Shown: in pieces, positions 1-5,909 of the stretch
How positions within the stretch are numbered: the first letter of the stretch is position 1
Layout: the number at the start of each line of letters is the position of its first letter
NCBI GenBank assembly: GCA_947565265.1
Contig: CANOFK010000013.1
Coordinates: forward strand, 1 to 11,708
DNA length: 11,708 nucleotides
From: an uncultured Clostridia bacterium
Lineage (GTDB): Bacteria > Bacillota > Clostridia > Oscillospirales > Acutalibacteraceae
Reading direction: 5' to 3'
Made by a program: the position numbers and the translations under genes
Notes under the pieces: model-generated
Told to the model about the DNA's origin: nothing
The model's input: the letters and a program-made list of their open reading frames with translations, nothing else
Database searches by the model: none

Positions 1-2
1 AC

Positions 3-1247
3 CCGCCCCGCCTGTTCCTCTGGCTGGGGCTGTTTCTGTTTCTCCTTTGCTTGCGTTGCCCTGCCCGGGCCGCCACCAATGGGTTTGCCATCACCCTAAG
101 CGAAACCACAGGAAAGAAGGGGGATGTGGTGGAGATTTTGCTACATTATGACGGCAGCCTGCACCAGGCCTCTGCTCTGCTGCTGGACGTTGCCAGCGAC
201 CCTTGCTGGTCTATGGTGGGCAGCGATGCCAGGCAGGAGGGGTATATCTCCCATACAGGTACCGAGGGGACGGAGAGTTGGGTCTTTACCATGCGCGACG
301 GCCTGACCCTGACGGAGGGCGAGGTGTTGGCCCTGCGTTTCCGGCTGGATACAGACACTGTGCAGGACGCGGTGTTCCGTATAACCCTGCGGGAGGTTGT
401 TACCGCCAGCGGCTTGCTGAAAGACCAGACCGTGCAAGACCTTCACTATACGGTGCTGCCACCGCCCAGCAGTGATGCTAGGCTGCTAGGCCTGCAACCC
501 AGCGCCGGCAACCTGGAACCGGCGTTTTCCTGGGAAATTGCGGACTATACGGCAGATGTGCCCTATAGTGTTACTACAATAGATTACATTGTAAAGGTGC
601 CTGAAGGCGCTACTTACCGGGTAAACCGCCGTAATTTAGGCGCGGGCGGCAGCGATACCCTGTTTACCATCACCGTGACTGCCGCGGACCGGGCGACAAA
701 ACGGGTCTATACTGTTACGGTGCACCGGCAGGTAAAGCCCCTGCCCACCCCAAAACCTACGCCTACACCCCGGCCCAGCCCTACGCCAAAGGTGACGCCT
801 ACCCCCAAACCTACCGCCACGCCTAAGCCCACGGCAGAACCAACCCCTATGCGTACCCCTAAGCCAACAGCCACCCCCAAGCCTACAGCCTCCCCGAAGG
901 CTACGGCTACGCCTAAGCCCAGCCAGACACCTAAGCCTACGGCTACACCGAAACCCTCCCGGACGCCTAAGCCTACGGCTACGCCAAAACCTTCCCGGAC
1001 ACCGAAACCCACGGCTACGCCAGGGGCCTCGCCGGGCGGGGCGGGAGGAGGCGGGATAGGGGCGCCGCCTACCAGTAATGGTGGAATATCAGATGATTCC
1101 ATTTATATACAGGGGACTGGAGAAGGGAAATTACCTGTGTATATACTGACCTTTGCTGGTATCTTACTGGCCCTGTTAGCTGGGGAACGTTTTGTTCGCG
1201 GGCTGCGGAAGGGGCGTTTTTTTATACCCAAAAAGCGTAGACACTAG
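3..1247 (+). CDS. Membrane-anchored surface protein with cohesin-like and cadherin-like domains (5' partial)
   Basis: The frame is open from the left window edge, so the start codon lies outside. The first codons encode an uninterrupted hydrophobic stretch ([15 protein letters not shown]) followed by PARA-ATNG, which reads as the end of a signal peptide cleaved after ARA. A TTG at 51 is therefore not the real start. About 78-455 encodes a beta-rich domain resembling cohesin modules (starts with [12 protein letters not shown]). About 468-728 resembles the cadherin-like beta-sandwich family (YTADVPYSV, ends in YTVTVHRQ). A Pro/Thr/Lys stalk spans 744-1028, then a Gly-rich linker, one membrane helix (1131-1191) and a basic tail ending KKRRH. 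There is no LPxTG motif, so anchoring is by the helix, with the domains outside the cell. A role in adhesion or protein-protein contact is inference. The domain names are from pattern recall; the cadherin-like call is the firmer one. Confidence 0.85.
   Translation, partial: PPRLFLWLGLFLFLLCLRCPARAATNGFAITLSETTGKKGDVVEILLHYDGSLHQASALLLDVASDPCWSMVGSDARQEGYISHTGTEGTESWVFTMRDGLTLTEGEVLALRFRLDTDTVQDAVFRITLREVVTASGLLKDQTVQDLHYTVLPPPSSDARLLGLQPSAGNLEPAFSWEIADYTADVPYSVTTIDYIVKVPEGATYRVNRRNLGAGGSDTLFTITVTAADRATKRVYTVTVHRQVKPLPTPKPTPTPRPSPTPKVTPTPKPTATPKPTAEPTPMRTPKPTATPKPTASPKATATPKPSQTPKPTATPKPSRTPKPTATPKPSRTPKPTATPGASPGGAGGGGIGAPPTSNGGISDDSIYIQGTGEGKLPVYILTFAGILLALLAGERFVRGLRKGRFFIPKKRRH
744..1028 (+). 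repeat. Pro/Thr-rich stalk repeats, ending in three 36-bp units
   Basis: This in-frame low-complexity tract encodes [10 protein letters not shown]-type repeats that link the outer domains to the membrane anchor. The most regular part is three 12-codon units at 921-956, 957-992 and 993-1028, each reading S-(Q/R)-TPKPTATP plus two residues. Third codon positions vary between units (ccg/cct, aaa/aag, aca/acg), so the peptide is kept while the DNA has diverged. Such stalks usually span the cell wall and can be glycosylated on Thr. It is coding repeat, not a CRISPR array. Confidence 0.9.
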
Positions 1248-1305
1248 CGTTTGTTTTAAAACACCCGTATTGTGTGTGAAGTGCTAAGATGGCAAAATCA
1301 AGCAC
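1248..1305. other. Intergenic stretch with two small inverted repeats
   Basis: Just after the surface-protein stop is a perfect 12-bp palindrome, TGTTTTAAAACA (1252-1263). A hairpin follows with GTGCT (1281-1285) pairing with AGCAC (1301-1305) plus an inner GAT/ATC. Neither is followed by a T-run on plus, so neither is a convincing terminator. The hairpin ends exactly where the transposase remnant begins, so it could be a leftover insertion-sequence end; this is inference. Confidence 0.35.
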
Positions 1306-1486
1306 ATGAAAAGGCATGGAATCAGCGAAACCCATGGAATAGGACCTAAGATTTGTTTCTGCCTGAAAGGCAACCGCCAGGAGGCTGGGAAAAAGCAACC
1401 AGGAAATGCGCAACGCAATCCTGCATTGGCTGACCATCGGAATACCATGGCGGGATTTACCGGAGCGCTTTGGGCCATGCCAAAGC
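1306..1486 (+). pseudogene. Decayed N-terminal fragment of an IS5-type transposase
   Basis: Two frames together give a recognisable transposase N-terminus. From the ATG at 1306, frame 1 reads MKRHGISETHGIG and on to about RQEAGKK. Frame 2 then reads NQEMRNAILHWL followed by TIGIPWRDLPERFGP (1436-1477) and a weaker CQS to 1486. The G-I/A-PWRDLPERFGPW block is characteristic of the helix-turn-helix-like N-terminal region of IS5-family DDE transposases. The switch of frame near 1385-1394 is a frameshift, and the Trp expected after FGP is Cys. Nothing after 1486 resembles the catalytic domain; the sequence is instead the antisense of the phosphorylase gene. The element is therefore dead and truncated. 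No complete terminal inverted repeats or target duplication are visible. Confidence 0.72.
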
Positions 1487-2257
1487 CAACTGGATGCAGG
1501 TTGCCAGGAACCCGTCCCGCTGGCGGCCAAAGTCCCCGTTCCCCCAGGCCCAGGCGGGGGCATTGGGGGTCAGGGGGTGTTTGTCAGAGGCCAGTAGCAG
1601 CACCGTGCACCGCATACCAAAGTAGTGGCAGATATTCACCGTTGCCGATGCCTCCATATCCACGCCCACGCAGCCCTTTTCCCGCCAAAGAGCCTCTTTG
1701 TGGTAGGTTTGCCGGTACACGGCGTCGGTGGTGACCGTGTCCCGGCACTTAAGGGCCAGCCCTTGGGCGGAGAACTGGCTTTCCAGCACATCCGGCGCCC
1801 ATAGGCTGTCCGGCCGGGCATATACCGGTTGGGCGGAGTAGTGCAGGGAGCTGCCCTCCTCCACCAAAATTTTCTCCGGCAACAGCACGTCGCCTACCTG
1901 GATATCCTCTCCAAAGGCCCCGCAAAGGCCCACCAGCAGGGTTTCCTTTACACCCAGGGCGTGGAGGGTTTCTACCGTGCAGGCGGCCTGAGGCGCTCCC
2001 CGCCCTCCGTCCAAAAAGCACAGACCCTCCCGGCCCTCTATCGCAAAGGCTGGGCTATGGGTGATGAACCCCGGCAGGCGTTCTGCCAGCAGGCGGGTGG
2101 GAAAACGCTCCCGCAGCAGGGGCAGGCCCCGGCCTAGGCAGAACAGTACGGCCTTTTCCGGCAGGGAATGGATGGCCCCGGTGATATGTTTGCTTTTAAT
2201 ATGCTGTTCCGCGGTAAATACCGGCGGGGTGTGGTCATCCGCAAAAAACCATTGCAT
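1457..2257 (-). CDS. Nucleoside phosphorylase (PNP/UDP family), uridine phosphorylase-like
   Basis: The 266-residue product belongs to the PNP_UDP_1 family, which splits nucleosides with phosphate into a base and ribose 1-phosphate in cytosolic salvage. Visible family signatures are VGLCGAFG (residues 109-116, phosphate/ribose site region), GVDMEASA (198-205, with the ribose-binding Met-Glu) and LLLASDK (220-226, with the catalytic-type Asp of the base site). I chose the ATG at 2257 because AAGGAGG stands 8 bases upstream; an ATG at 2308 would place this Shine-Dalgarno inside the gene. The gene follows the RHH regulator by 60 bases with no clear promoter between, so the two are probably co-transcribed. 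The C-terminus is odd: the last ten or so codons (LALAWPKALR) and the TAA are antisense to the transposase remnant. The substrate (uridine, purine nucleoside or other) cannot be told from sequence. Confidence 0.88.
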   Translation of the reverse strand: MQWFFADDHTPPVFTAEQHIKSKHITGAIHSLPEKAVLFCLGRGLPLLRERFPTRLLAERLPGFITHSPAFAIEGREGLCFLDGGRGAPQAACTVETLHALGVKETLLVGLCGAFGEDIQVGDVLLPEKILVEEGSSLHYSAQPVYARPDSLWAPDVLESQFSAQGLALKCRDTVTTDAVYRQTYHKEALWREKGCVGVDMEASATVNICHYFGMRCTVLLLASDKHPLTPNAPAWAWGNGDFGRQRDGFLATCIQLALAWPKALR

Positions 2258-2317
2258 AGAGGGTTCCTCCTTCATATAGGGTTTGTAAAAGGTTGTACAT
2301 GACGGCAAAAGCGGTAT

Positions 2318-2743
2318 TCAGCGCAGGCCGTAATGTTGTTTTTCGTCCTCCGTGCACACCACCCGGCCCTTTACCCTAATCTCCCGCACAGCGTTGAAAA
2401 GATCCTGGGAGGGCACGGCTTTGTCAATCACCAGCACACCGTAGCCGCTGATGCTTACTGTCTGCCCCTGTTCCAGCAGTTCTTCCACGTTCTCACGGGT
2501 AAGCACCATAACGCCCATAAACCACTGGCCCGCTTTTAGTTGGTTGCCGGCCCTTTCCGCGCACCGGGCAATGTTGGGCTCGTTGCGGGTTAGGGCCTCC
2601 CGCAGGGCCTGGTTGATAAAATCGCTGCGGTTGGAATAATAGCCGTTGTCTACCAGCAAATCCATAGCCGCCAGGGTGGAGCTGTTGATGTTTACCGAAA
2701 CTTTCTCGCTGAGGTTGATGTTGTTGTGGACAGTCATTGCCAT
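2318..2743 (-). CDS. Ribbon-helix-helix (CopG-type) transcriptional regulator
   Basis: The 141-residue protein has an N-terminal ribbon-helix-helix DNA-binding domain: strand KVSVNIN (14-20), helix SSTLAAMDLLVDNG (21-34), then YYSNRSDFINQALREALTR (35-53). RHH proteins bind palindromes as dimers with the strand in the major groove. Residues about 75-130 form a separate C-terminal domain (GVMVLTREN, SGYGVLVIDKAV, IRVKGRVVC) that I do not recognise. It lacks the spaced His/Cys ligands of NikR, so nickel sensing is not supported. The start at 2743 has GAGGG six bases upstream; the ATG at 2737 is less well placed. A strong promoter covered by a 40-bp palindrome lies directly upstream, which argues for autorepression. 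The gene sits after rsmI, where B. subtilis has abrB, but it is not an AbrB-fold protein. Confidence 0.85.
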   Translation of the reverse strand: MAMTVHNNINLSEKVSVNINSSTLAAMDLLVDNGYYSNRSDFINQALREALTRNEPNIARCAERAGNQLKAGQWFMGVMVLTRENVEELLEQGQTVSISGYGVLVIDKAVPSQDLFNAVREIRVKGRVVCTEDEKQHYGLR

Positions 2744-2760
2744 GGGTAGCCCTCACTTTT

Positions 2761-2800
2761 GTATTATATTTATGCTCCAAATGGAGTATAAATATAATAC
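2761..2800. promoter_or_regulatory. 40-bp near-perfect palindrome, probable RHH operator
   Basis: Left arm GTATTATATTTATGCTCC (2761-2778) and right arm GGAGTATAAATATAATAC (2783-2800) flank the 4-base centre AAAT. The arms match at 17 of 18 positions. The palindrome lies 18 bases before the regulator ATG and contains the -10 element of its promoter, so a bound dimer would block polymerase. This position is typical of autoregulated RHH repressors. That this protein binds it is inference. Confidence 0.8.
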
Positions 2801-2822
2801 CATAAGAGATGCAGACTGTCAA
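2794..2822 (-). promoter_or_regulatory. Sigma-70-type promoter of the RHH regulator gene
   Basis: On the minus strand, a perfect -35 TTGACA (2822-2817) is followed by a 17-base spacer and -10 TATTAT (2799-2794). The -10 lies in the distal arm of the palindrome. The -35 overlaps the TGA stop of rsmI (2821-2819), so the promoter is built into the end of the upstream gene. It should drive the regulator and, by read-through, the phosphorylase. Confidence 0.82.
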
Positions 2823-3676
2823 GAGGCAGTATCTCCCCCTGCCAGAGCCTTGTAGATATCCGCCTTGCGCAAGCCGGTAGTTTTAGCGGCCTGCTTGGCG
2901 GCCTCGCTGGGCGGGCACCCTTCCCCGGCCAGTTCCCTTGCCAGTTCAACCGCTTCCTCCAGGGTATAGGTATTTTCCTGCGGTTCCGGCTCCGTCCCGG
3001 CGACCACCAATACAAACTCGCCACGGGGCTCGTGCTCCCGGTAGTGGGCGGCTGCCTGGGCCAGGGTGGTGCGCCAGACCTCCTCGTGGAGTTTGGTCAG
3101 TTCCCGTACCAGGGCAATGGGCCGGTTGGGGCCGAAGGCCTTTTCAAAGTCCCCCAGGGTACGGCGCAGCTTGTGGGGGGCCTCGTAAAAGATCATGGTG
3201 CGGGTTTCGTTTTCTACCTGCCGCAGATGCTCCCGGCGGCTGTGCTTATTCACGGAGAGGAAACCCTCGAAGGTGAACCGCCCGGTGGGCAGGCCGCTGA
3301 CGGCCAGGGCCGAGATGGCGGCGGTAGGGCCGGGCACCACATAGACGGGCAAGCCTTGGGCAGCGCAGGCAGCGATAAGGGTTTCTCCTGGGTCGGAAAC
3401 AGCGGGCATTCCTGCATCAGACACCAAGGCACAGGTTTCCCCTGCCCGCAGGCGCTGGAGGATCTCCTCCCCCCGGCTGCGTTTGTTATGCTCGAAATAG
3501 CTGATAATGGGCTTGTGGATGTCAAAATGGGCCAGCAACCTCCGGGTAACACGGGTATCCTCCGCGGCGATAAAGTCGGCCTGGGCCAGGGTTTCCCGGC
3601 CCCTGGGGGAGAAGTCCCCCAGGTTGCCAATGGGTGTGCCGACCACATACAGCGCGCCCTTTTCCAGTGTGCTCAT
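2819..3676 (-). CDS. rsmI: 16S rRNA (cytidine(1402)-2'-O)-methyltransferase RsmI
   Basis: RsmI uses S-adenosylmethionine to methylate the 2'-OH of C1402 in the decoding centre of 16S rRNA. The 285-residue product has the usual family length and tetrapyrrole-methylase-like motifs: GTPIGNLGD (13-21), AEDTR (38-42), SDAGMPAVSDPG (86-97), VVPGPTA (113-119) and FYEAPHKL further on. The C-terminal segment (PSEAAKQAAKTTGLRKADIYKALAG) is the small helical extension seen in RsmI proteins. The ATG at 3676 has AGGAG upstream and overlaps the trmN6 stop as ATGA, which points to translational coupling. The order trmN6-rsmI is the same as yabB-yabC in B. subtilis. The frame stays open well upstream, but that extension is antisense-free noise within trmN6. 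Confidence 0.96.
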   Translation of the reverse strand: MSTLEKGALYVVGTPIGNLGDFSPRGRETLAQADFIAAEDTRVTRRLLAHFDIHKPIISYFEHNKRSRGEEILQRLRAGETCALVSDAGMPAVSDPGETLIAACAAQGLPVYVVPGPTAAISALAVSGLPTGRFTFEGFLSVNKHSRREHLRQVENETRTMIFYEAPHKLRRTLGDFEKAFGPNRPIALVRELTKLHEEVWRTTLAQAAAHYREHEPRGEFVLVVAGTEPEPQENTYTLEEAVELARELAGEGCPPSEAAKQAAKTTGLRKADIYKALAGGDTAS

Positions 3677-4419
3677 GTTCCTGCTCCTTTCCGGGGGCCC
3701 TGGGTGTAGCCGCCGTAGATTTCTGTCATTTCCGGGGAAAAGTCCCCGCCCTCCTCGTGGATCAGCAGCGGAGGTTCCACGTCCAGGCCGGGCTTGCCAC
3801 CGCTTTTGCACTCCATCAGCAACAGGTAAGGGGCCTTGCCGGGTTTGGCCTGAACCAGGCGCAGGCGTTTGGGCTCCAGGCCATGCTGATGGAACACCAC
3901 CACGGCCTCGGCCAGGCGCCAGGCCGGAAGGCAGACACAAAGCCTGCCCCCGCATTTCAGGCTGAACCGGGCAGCCTGGGCCAGGGCCTCCAGCGGTAGC
4001 TGATCCCCGTGCCGTGCCGCTGCCCGCTGCGGGTCGGCGCTGGCGCGGCCTGTGCCGGGGACAAAATAGGGTGGGTTGCAGGCGATGAGCCCCAGGCCCT
4101 GATGGGGTAAGAGGGACTTGTATGCCCGTATATCCCCTTGCATGACCCGGATGGCCCCTTCCAGACCGTTTTCCCGTACAGAGCGGGTGGCCAGGTCTAC
4201 CGCTTCGGGTTGAATCTCTATGGCTACCACGGGGCCGGGGGCGGCCCTGTGGCACCACAGCAGGGCAATGGCGCCGCAGCCACAGCCCAAGTCGGCACAG
4301 GGCTCGCCGGGGCGGGGACGGGCAAAGTGGGCCAGCAGCAGGGTATCGGTGTTAAAGCGGTGGCTGGGGCTGACTAAGACCTTGCAGCCTGGCCCCAGGG
4401 GTTCCCAGTGGGGTTCCAT
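3673..4419 (-). CDS. trmN6: tRNA1(Val) (adenine(37)-N6)-methyltransferase-like protein
   Basis: This 248-residue class I methyltransferase resembles E. coli TrmN6 (YfiC) and B. subtilis YabB. Motif I is DLGCGCGAI (43-51), the acidic residue after the second strand lies in AIEIQPEA (66-73), and the amino-methyltransferase motif is NPPY (115-118), typical of N6-adenine methylation. I chose the ATG at 4419 because AAGGAGG is six bases upstream; the ATG at 4425 abuts the Shine-Dalgarno and is unlikely. The stop overlaps the rsmI start by four bases. The C-terminal tail (about 225-248, EMTEIYGGYTQGPRKGAGT) extends past the fold. The leader upstream is structured (see 4440-4488). The methyltransferase class is firm; the exact tRNA target rests on family and synteny. 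Confidence 0.9.
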   Translation of the reverse strand: MEPHWEPLGPGCKVLVSPSHRFNTDTLLLAHFARPRPGEPCADLGCGCGAIALLWCHRAAPGPVVAIEIQPEAVDLATRSVRENGLEGAIRVMQGDIRAYKSLLPHQGLGLIACNPPYFVPGTGRASADPQRAAARHGDQLPLEALAQAARFSLKCGGRLCVCLPAWRLAEAVVVFHQHGLEPKRLRLVQAKPGKAPYLLLMECKSGGKPGLDVEPPLLIHEEGGDFSPEMTEIYGGYTQGPRKGAGT

Positions 4420-4439
4420 AGGCATCCTCCTTGGTAAGG

Positions 4440-4488
4440 GCCTGTACCGGCACAGGGTAGCCCGGCTTTTGGCGCTTATGGTACAGGC
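4440..4488. repeat. 9-bp perfect inverted repeat in the trmN6 leader
   Basis: GCCTGTACC (4440-4448) and GGTACAGGC (4480-4488) are perfect inverted copies separated by 31 bases. On minus they would form a hairpin ending about eight bases before the AAGGAGG of trmN6. There is no T-run after either side, so it is not a standard terminator. It could shape the leader or be a protein-binding site. I find no convincing -35/-10 pair for trmN6 in 4420-4516. Confidence 0.5.
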
Positions 4489-4516
4489 TTTGGGATCAAT
4501 GGGTATGGGAAAACAC

Positions 4517-4557
4517 AAAAAAGCGAAACCCGCCGTTTCCCTTTGGGCTCCGCTTTT
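4517..4557 (-). terminator. Probable Rho-independent terminator after the ferredoxin gene
   Basis: On the minus strand, AAAAGCG (4557-4551) pairs with CGCTTTT (4525-4519), the stem continues after a short internal loop as GCCC/GGGT, and the T-run extends to 4517. It starts 20 bases after the ferredoxin stop. It should separate the ferredoxin transcript from trmN6-rsmI, at least partly. Confidence 0.65.
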
Positions 4558-4576
4558 CTGCTGTTTGCTTGAGGCA

Positions 4577-4747
4577 TTAGCCCTCTTGGGGCGCGCCAAC
4601 AGGGCAGACACCGGCACAGGCGCCGCAATCCAGGCACTTGTCGGGGTCGATCACGTACTTGCCGTCACCCTCGGTGATGGCATCGGCAGGACACTCACCG
4701 GCGCAAGCGCCGCAGGCAATGCACTCGTCATTGATGGTATAAGGCAT
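4577..4747 (-). CDS. 2[4Fe-4S] bacterial ferredoxin
   Basis: The 56-residue protein carries two classic cluster motifs: CIACGACAGECP (CxxCxxCxxxCP) in the N-terminal half and CLDCGACAGVCP in the C-terminal half, with the usual pseudo-twofold symmetry and acidic surface. It is a soluble low-potential electron carrier of the clostridial type. I chose the ATG at 4747 (MPYTINDEC) because GGAGGTG lies about seven bases upstream; a start at 4762 would add five residues and bury this site. The gene sits between ricT and trmN6 with its own promoter (4800-4827) and terminator, so it is a separate transcription unit within an otherwise conserved cluster. Its partner enzyme is not in the window. Confidence 0.95.
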   Translation of the reverse strand: MPYTINDECIACGACAGECPADAITEGDGKYVIDPDKCLDCGACAGVCPVGAPQEG

Positions 4748-4799
4748 AACAAACACCTCCATGTAAGTTTGGGCGCGGCAGTTCCACCGCGCTAACCCT

Positions 4800-4827
4800 A
4801 TTCTAACATATTTCTGTGAAATTGCAA
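4800..4827 (-). promoter_or_regulatory. Extended -10 promoter of the ferredoxin gene
   Basis: On minus, TTGCAA (4827-4822), a 16-base spacer, then TAGAAT (4805-4800) preceded by TG plus one base (TGTTAGAAT), an extended -10. Transcription would start near 4793, leaving a leader of about 45 bases. The leader contains a GC hairpin, GCGCGG (4773-4778) with CCGCGC (4787-4792), ahead of the ribosome binding site. Confidence 0.65.
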
Positions 4828-4880
4828 CTGTTTTTCCCGTTTATGCCGGTGGATTTTTTTGCCGGCAACTTTTTGGCCGG

Positions 4881-4899
4881 AAAACCTGCCGGAGCGGCA
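4881..4899 (-). terminator. Weak terminator-like hairpin directly after ricT
   Basis: Immediately after the ricT TAG, TGCCG and CGGCA form a 5-bp stem with a CTC loop, followed by GGTTTT on minus. The stem is short and the T-run modest. The sequence GCCGG recurs four times here (4845, 4861, 4876, 4888), so several alternative small hairpins are possible between ricT and the ferredoxin promoter. Confidence 0.35.
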
Positions 4900-5763
4900 C
4901 TATTCCAACTCCCGGAGTTTTTCCAGTTCCTGGCGGTCTATCTTTACTTTGCCGTCCTTAAGCACCTTGACCTGATCAACCGTAAATACTTTGGGCGCGG
5001 CGCTGGGGTCCTTGTCCAAGCGTACGGTAAGCTTGCGGGTCAGCAGGTTCTGCTCGATCACCACGCCCTTGCCGTCCGGGGTGGAAACGATAGCGTTTAC
5101 CTTTGGGGTGGTGCGCAGCAGATCCTGGTAGGCTTCCTGCTCATATTTCAGGCAGCACATCAGCCTGCCGCAGGCGCCGGAGATTTTTATCGGGTTAAGG
5201 GAAAGGCCCTGCTCCTTGGCCATTTTGATGGACACCGGCTGGAACCCGCCCAAGAAAGAGCCGCAGCAGAACGGCCGGCCGCATATGCCCAGGCCCCCCA
5301 GCATTTTGGCCTCGTCCCGTACACCGATCTGCCTGAGTTCGATACGGGTGCGGAACATACCGGCCAAGTCTTTGACCAATTCCCGGAAATCCACCCGGCC
5401 GTCAGCGGTGAAGTAGAAGAGGATCTTGCTGTTGTCAAAGGTATATTCTACGTCTACCAGTTTCATCTCCAGGTTGCGGGCCGCAATGCGCTTTTCACAG
5501 GCCTTGAAAGCGGATTTTTCCTTGCGGTGGTTTTCCTCTACCTGCCGGAGATCCTCTGGCGTAGCCTTACGGATAAGCTTGCGCAGGGGCTGCACAATGG
5601 CCGTGTCCCGGACTTCCCGGTTTTCCATCGCCACTTCGCCGCATTCCATGCCTCTGGCTGTTTCCACAATGGCCATCTCGCCTTTTTGTAGCCGGGCCCC
5701 GCCGGGGTCAAAATAATATACCTTACCTGTGCTTTTAAACCGTACACCGATCACTTCTGCCAT
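4900..5763 (-). CDS. ricT: PSP1-domain protein RicT (YaaT), Fe-S regulator of RNA processing
   Basis: In B. subtilis RicT (YaaT) forms a complex with YlbF and YmcA that carries [4Fe-4S] clusters and helps RNase Y mature mRNAs, affecting sporulation, competence and biofilms. The 287-residue product has the family's N-terminal start (VIGVRFKSTGKVYYFDP) and the Cys-rich PSP1 core: GICGRPFCC (159-167) and GACGRLMCCLKYE (196-208). That gives Cys 161, 166, 167, 198, 203 and 204 as cluster ligand candidates, plus Cys 41 and 89. The Lys/Glu-rich C-terminus (KIDRQELEKLRELE) is probably helical. AGGAG lies seven bases before the ATG at 5763. It follows holB by 146 bases, a longer gap than elsewhere in the cluster. 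Its place between holB and trmN6 matches yaaT. Confidence 0.95.
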   Translation of the reverse strand: MAEVIGVRFKSTGKVYYFDPGGARLQKGEMAIVETARGMECGEVAMENREVRDTAIVQPLRKLIRKATPEDLRQVEENHRKEKSAFKACEKRIAARNLEMKLVDVEYTFDNSKILFYFTADGRVDFRELVKDLAGMFRTRIELRQIGVRDEAKMLGGLGICGRPFCCGSFLGGFQPVSIKMAKEQGLSLNPIKISGACGRLMCCLKYEQEAYQDLLRTTPKVNAIVSTPDGKGVVIEQNLLTRKLTVRLDKDPSAAPKVFTVDQVKVLKDGKVKIDRQELEKLRELE

Positions 5764-5811
5764 GCTTTTTCTCCTGTCTGGTTGCTGATATCCTGCCGGC
5801 GTATAGGCCCG

Positions 5812-5889
5812 ATTCTATAAGGCTTATACACCATGAGGGGGCATAAAGATACGCCCCTTCTCTTTGCCTGACGTTTGTTTTAAGGGGCG
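5812..5889 (-). promoter_or_regulatory. Structured holB-ricT intergenic region with competing hairpins
   Basis: On minus, CGCCCCTT (5889-5882) can pair perfectly with AAGGGGCG (5859-5852) across a 22-base loop. Part of the second arm can instead pair downstream: GGGGCGTA (5857-5850) with TATGCCCC (5845-5838), loop TCTT, one G-U pair. The two structures exclude each other. Further on is a perfect palindrome TATAAGGCTTATA (5816-5828) overlapping TAGAAT (5817-5812), which resembles a -10 box but has no good -35. No U-tract follows either hairpin, so a classic attenuator is not shown. It may be a holB processing/termination site or a ricT leader. Confidence 0.4.
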
Positions 5890-5909
5890 CGATGACGCAG
5901 CCACCCGGT

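Noticed and set aside
744..1028. CRISPR-like array
   Set aside because: The repeats are in frame, have no unique spacers and encode a TPKP stalk.
707..1102. Long minus-strand frame rich in Gly-Val (GVAVGLGV) repeats
   Set aside because: It is the antisense of the Pro/Thr stalk repeats; there is no ribosome binding site and the composition follows from the plus-strand repeat.
1131..1247. Sortase (LPxTG) anchor
   Set aside because: No LPxTG-like motif precedes the helix; LPVYI is within the membrane segment.
1487..1734. Continuation of the transposase frame
   Set aside because: After 1486 the plus frames give only Pro/Gly-rich antisense of the phosphorylase, without DDE motifs.
2318..2743. 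NikR nickel regulator
   Set aside because: The C-terminal part lacks the His/Cys metal ligands of NikR, and the operator differs from the NikR consensus.
3032..3709. 225-codon plus-strand frame
   Set aside because: It is antisense to rsmI, which has all family motifs; no ribosome binding site or recognisable domain.
3677..4258. Upstream extension of the rsmI frame
   Set aside because: The extension lies wholly inside trmN6 in another frame; the RsmI family starts at MSTLEKGALYVVGTPIGN, which has its own ribosome binding site.
4816..5691. 291-codon plus-strand frame opposite ricT
   Set aside because: RicT on minus is unmistakable; the plus frame is a by-product of its codon use.
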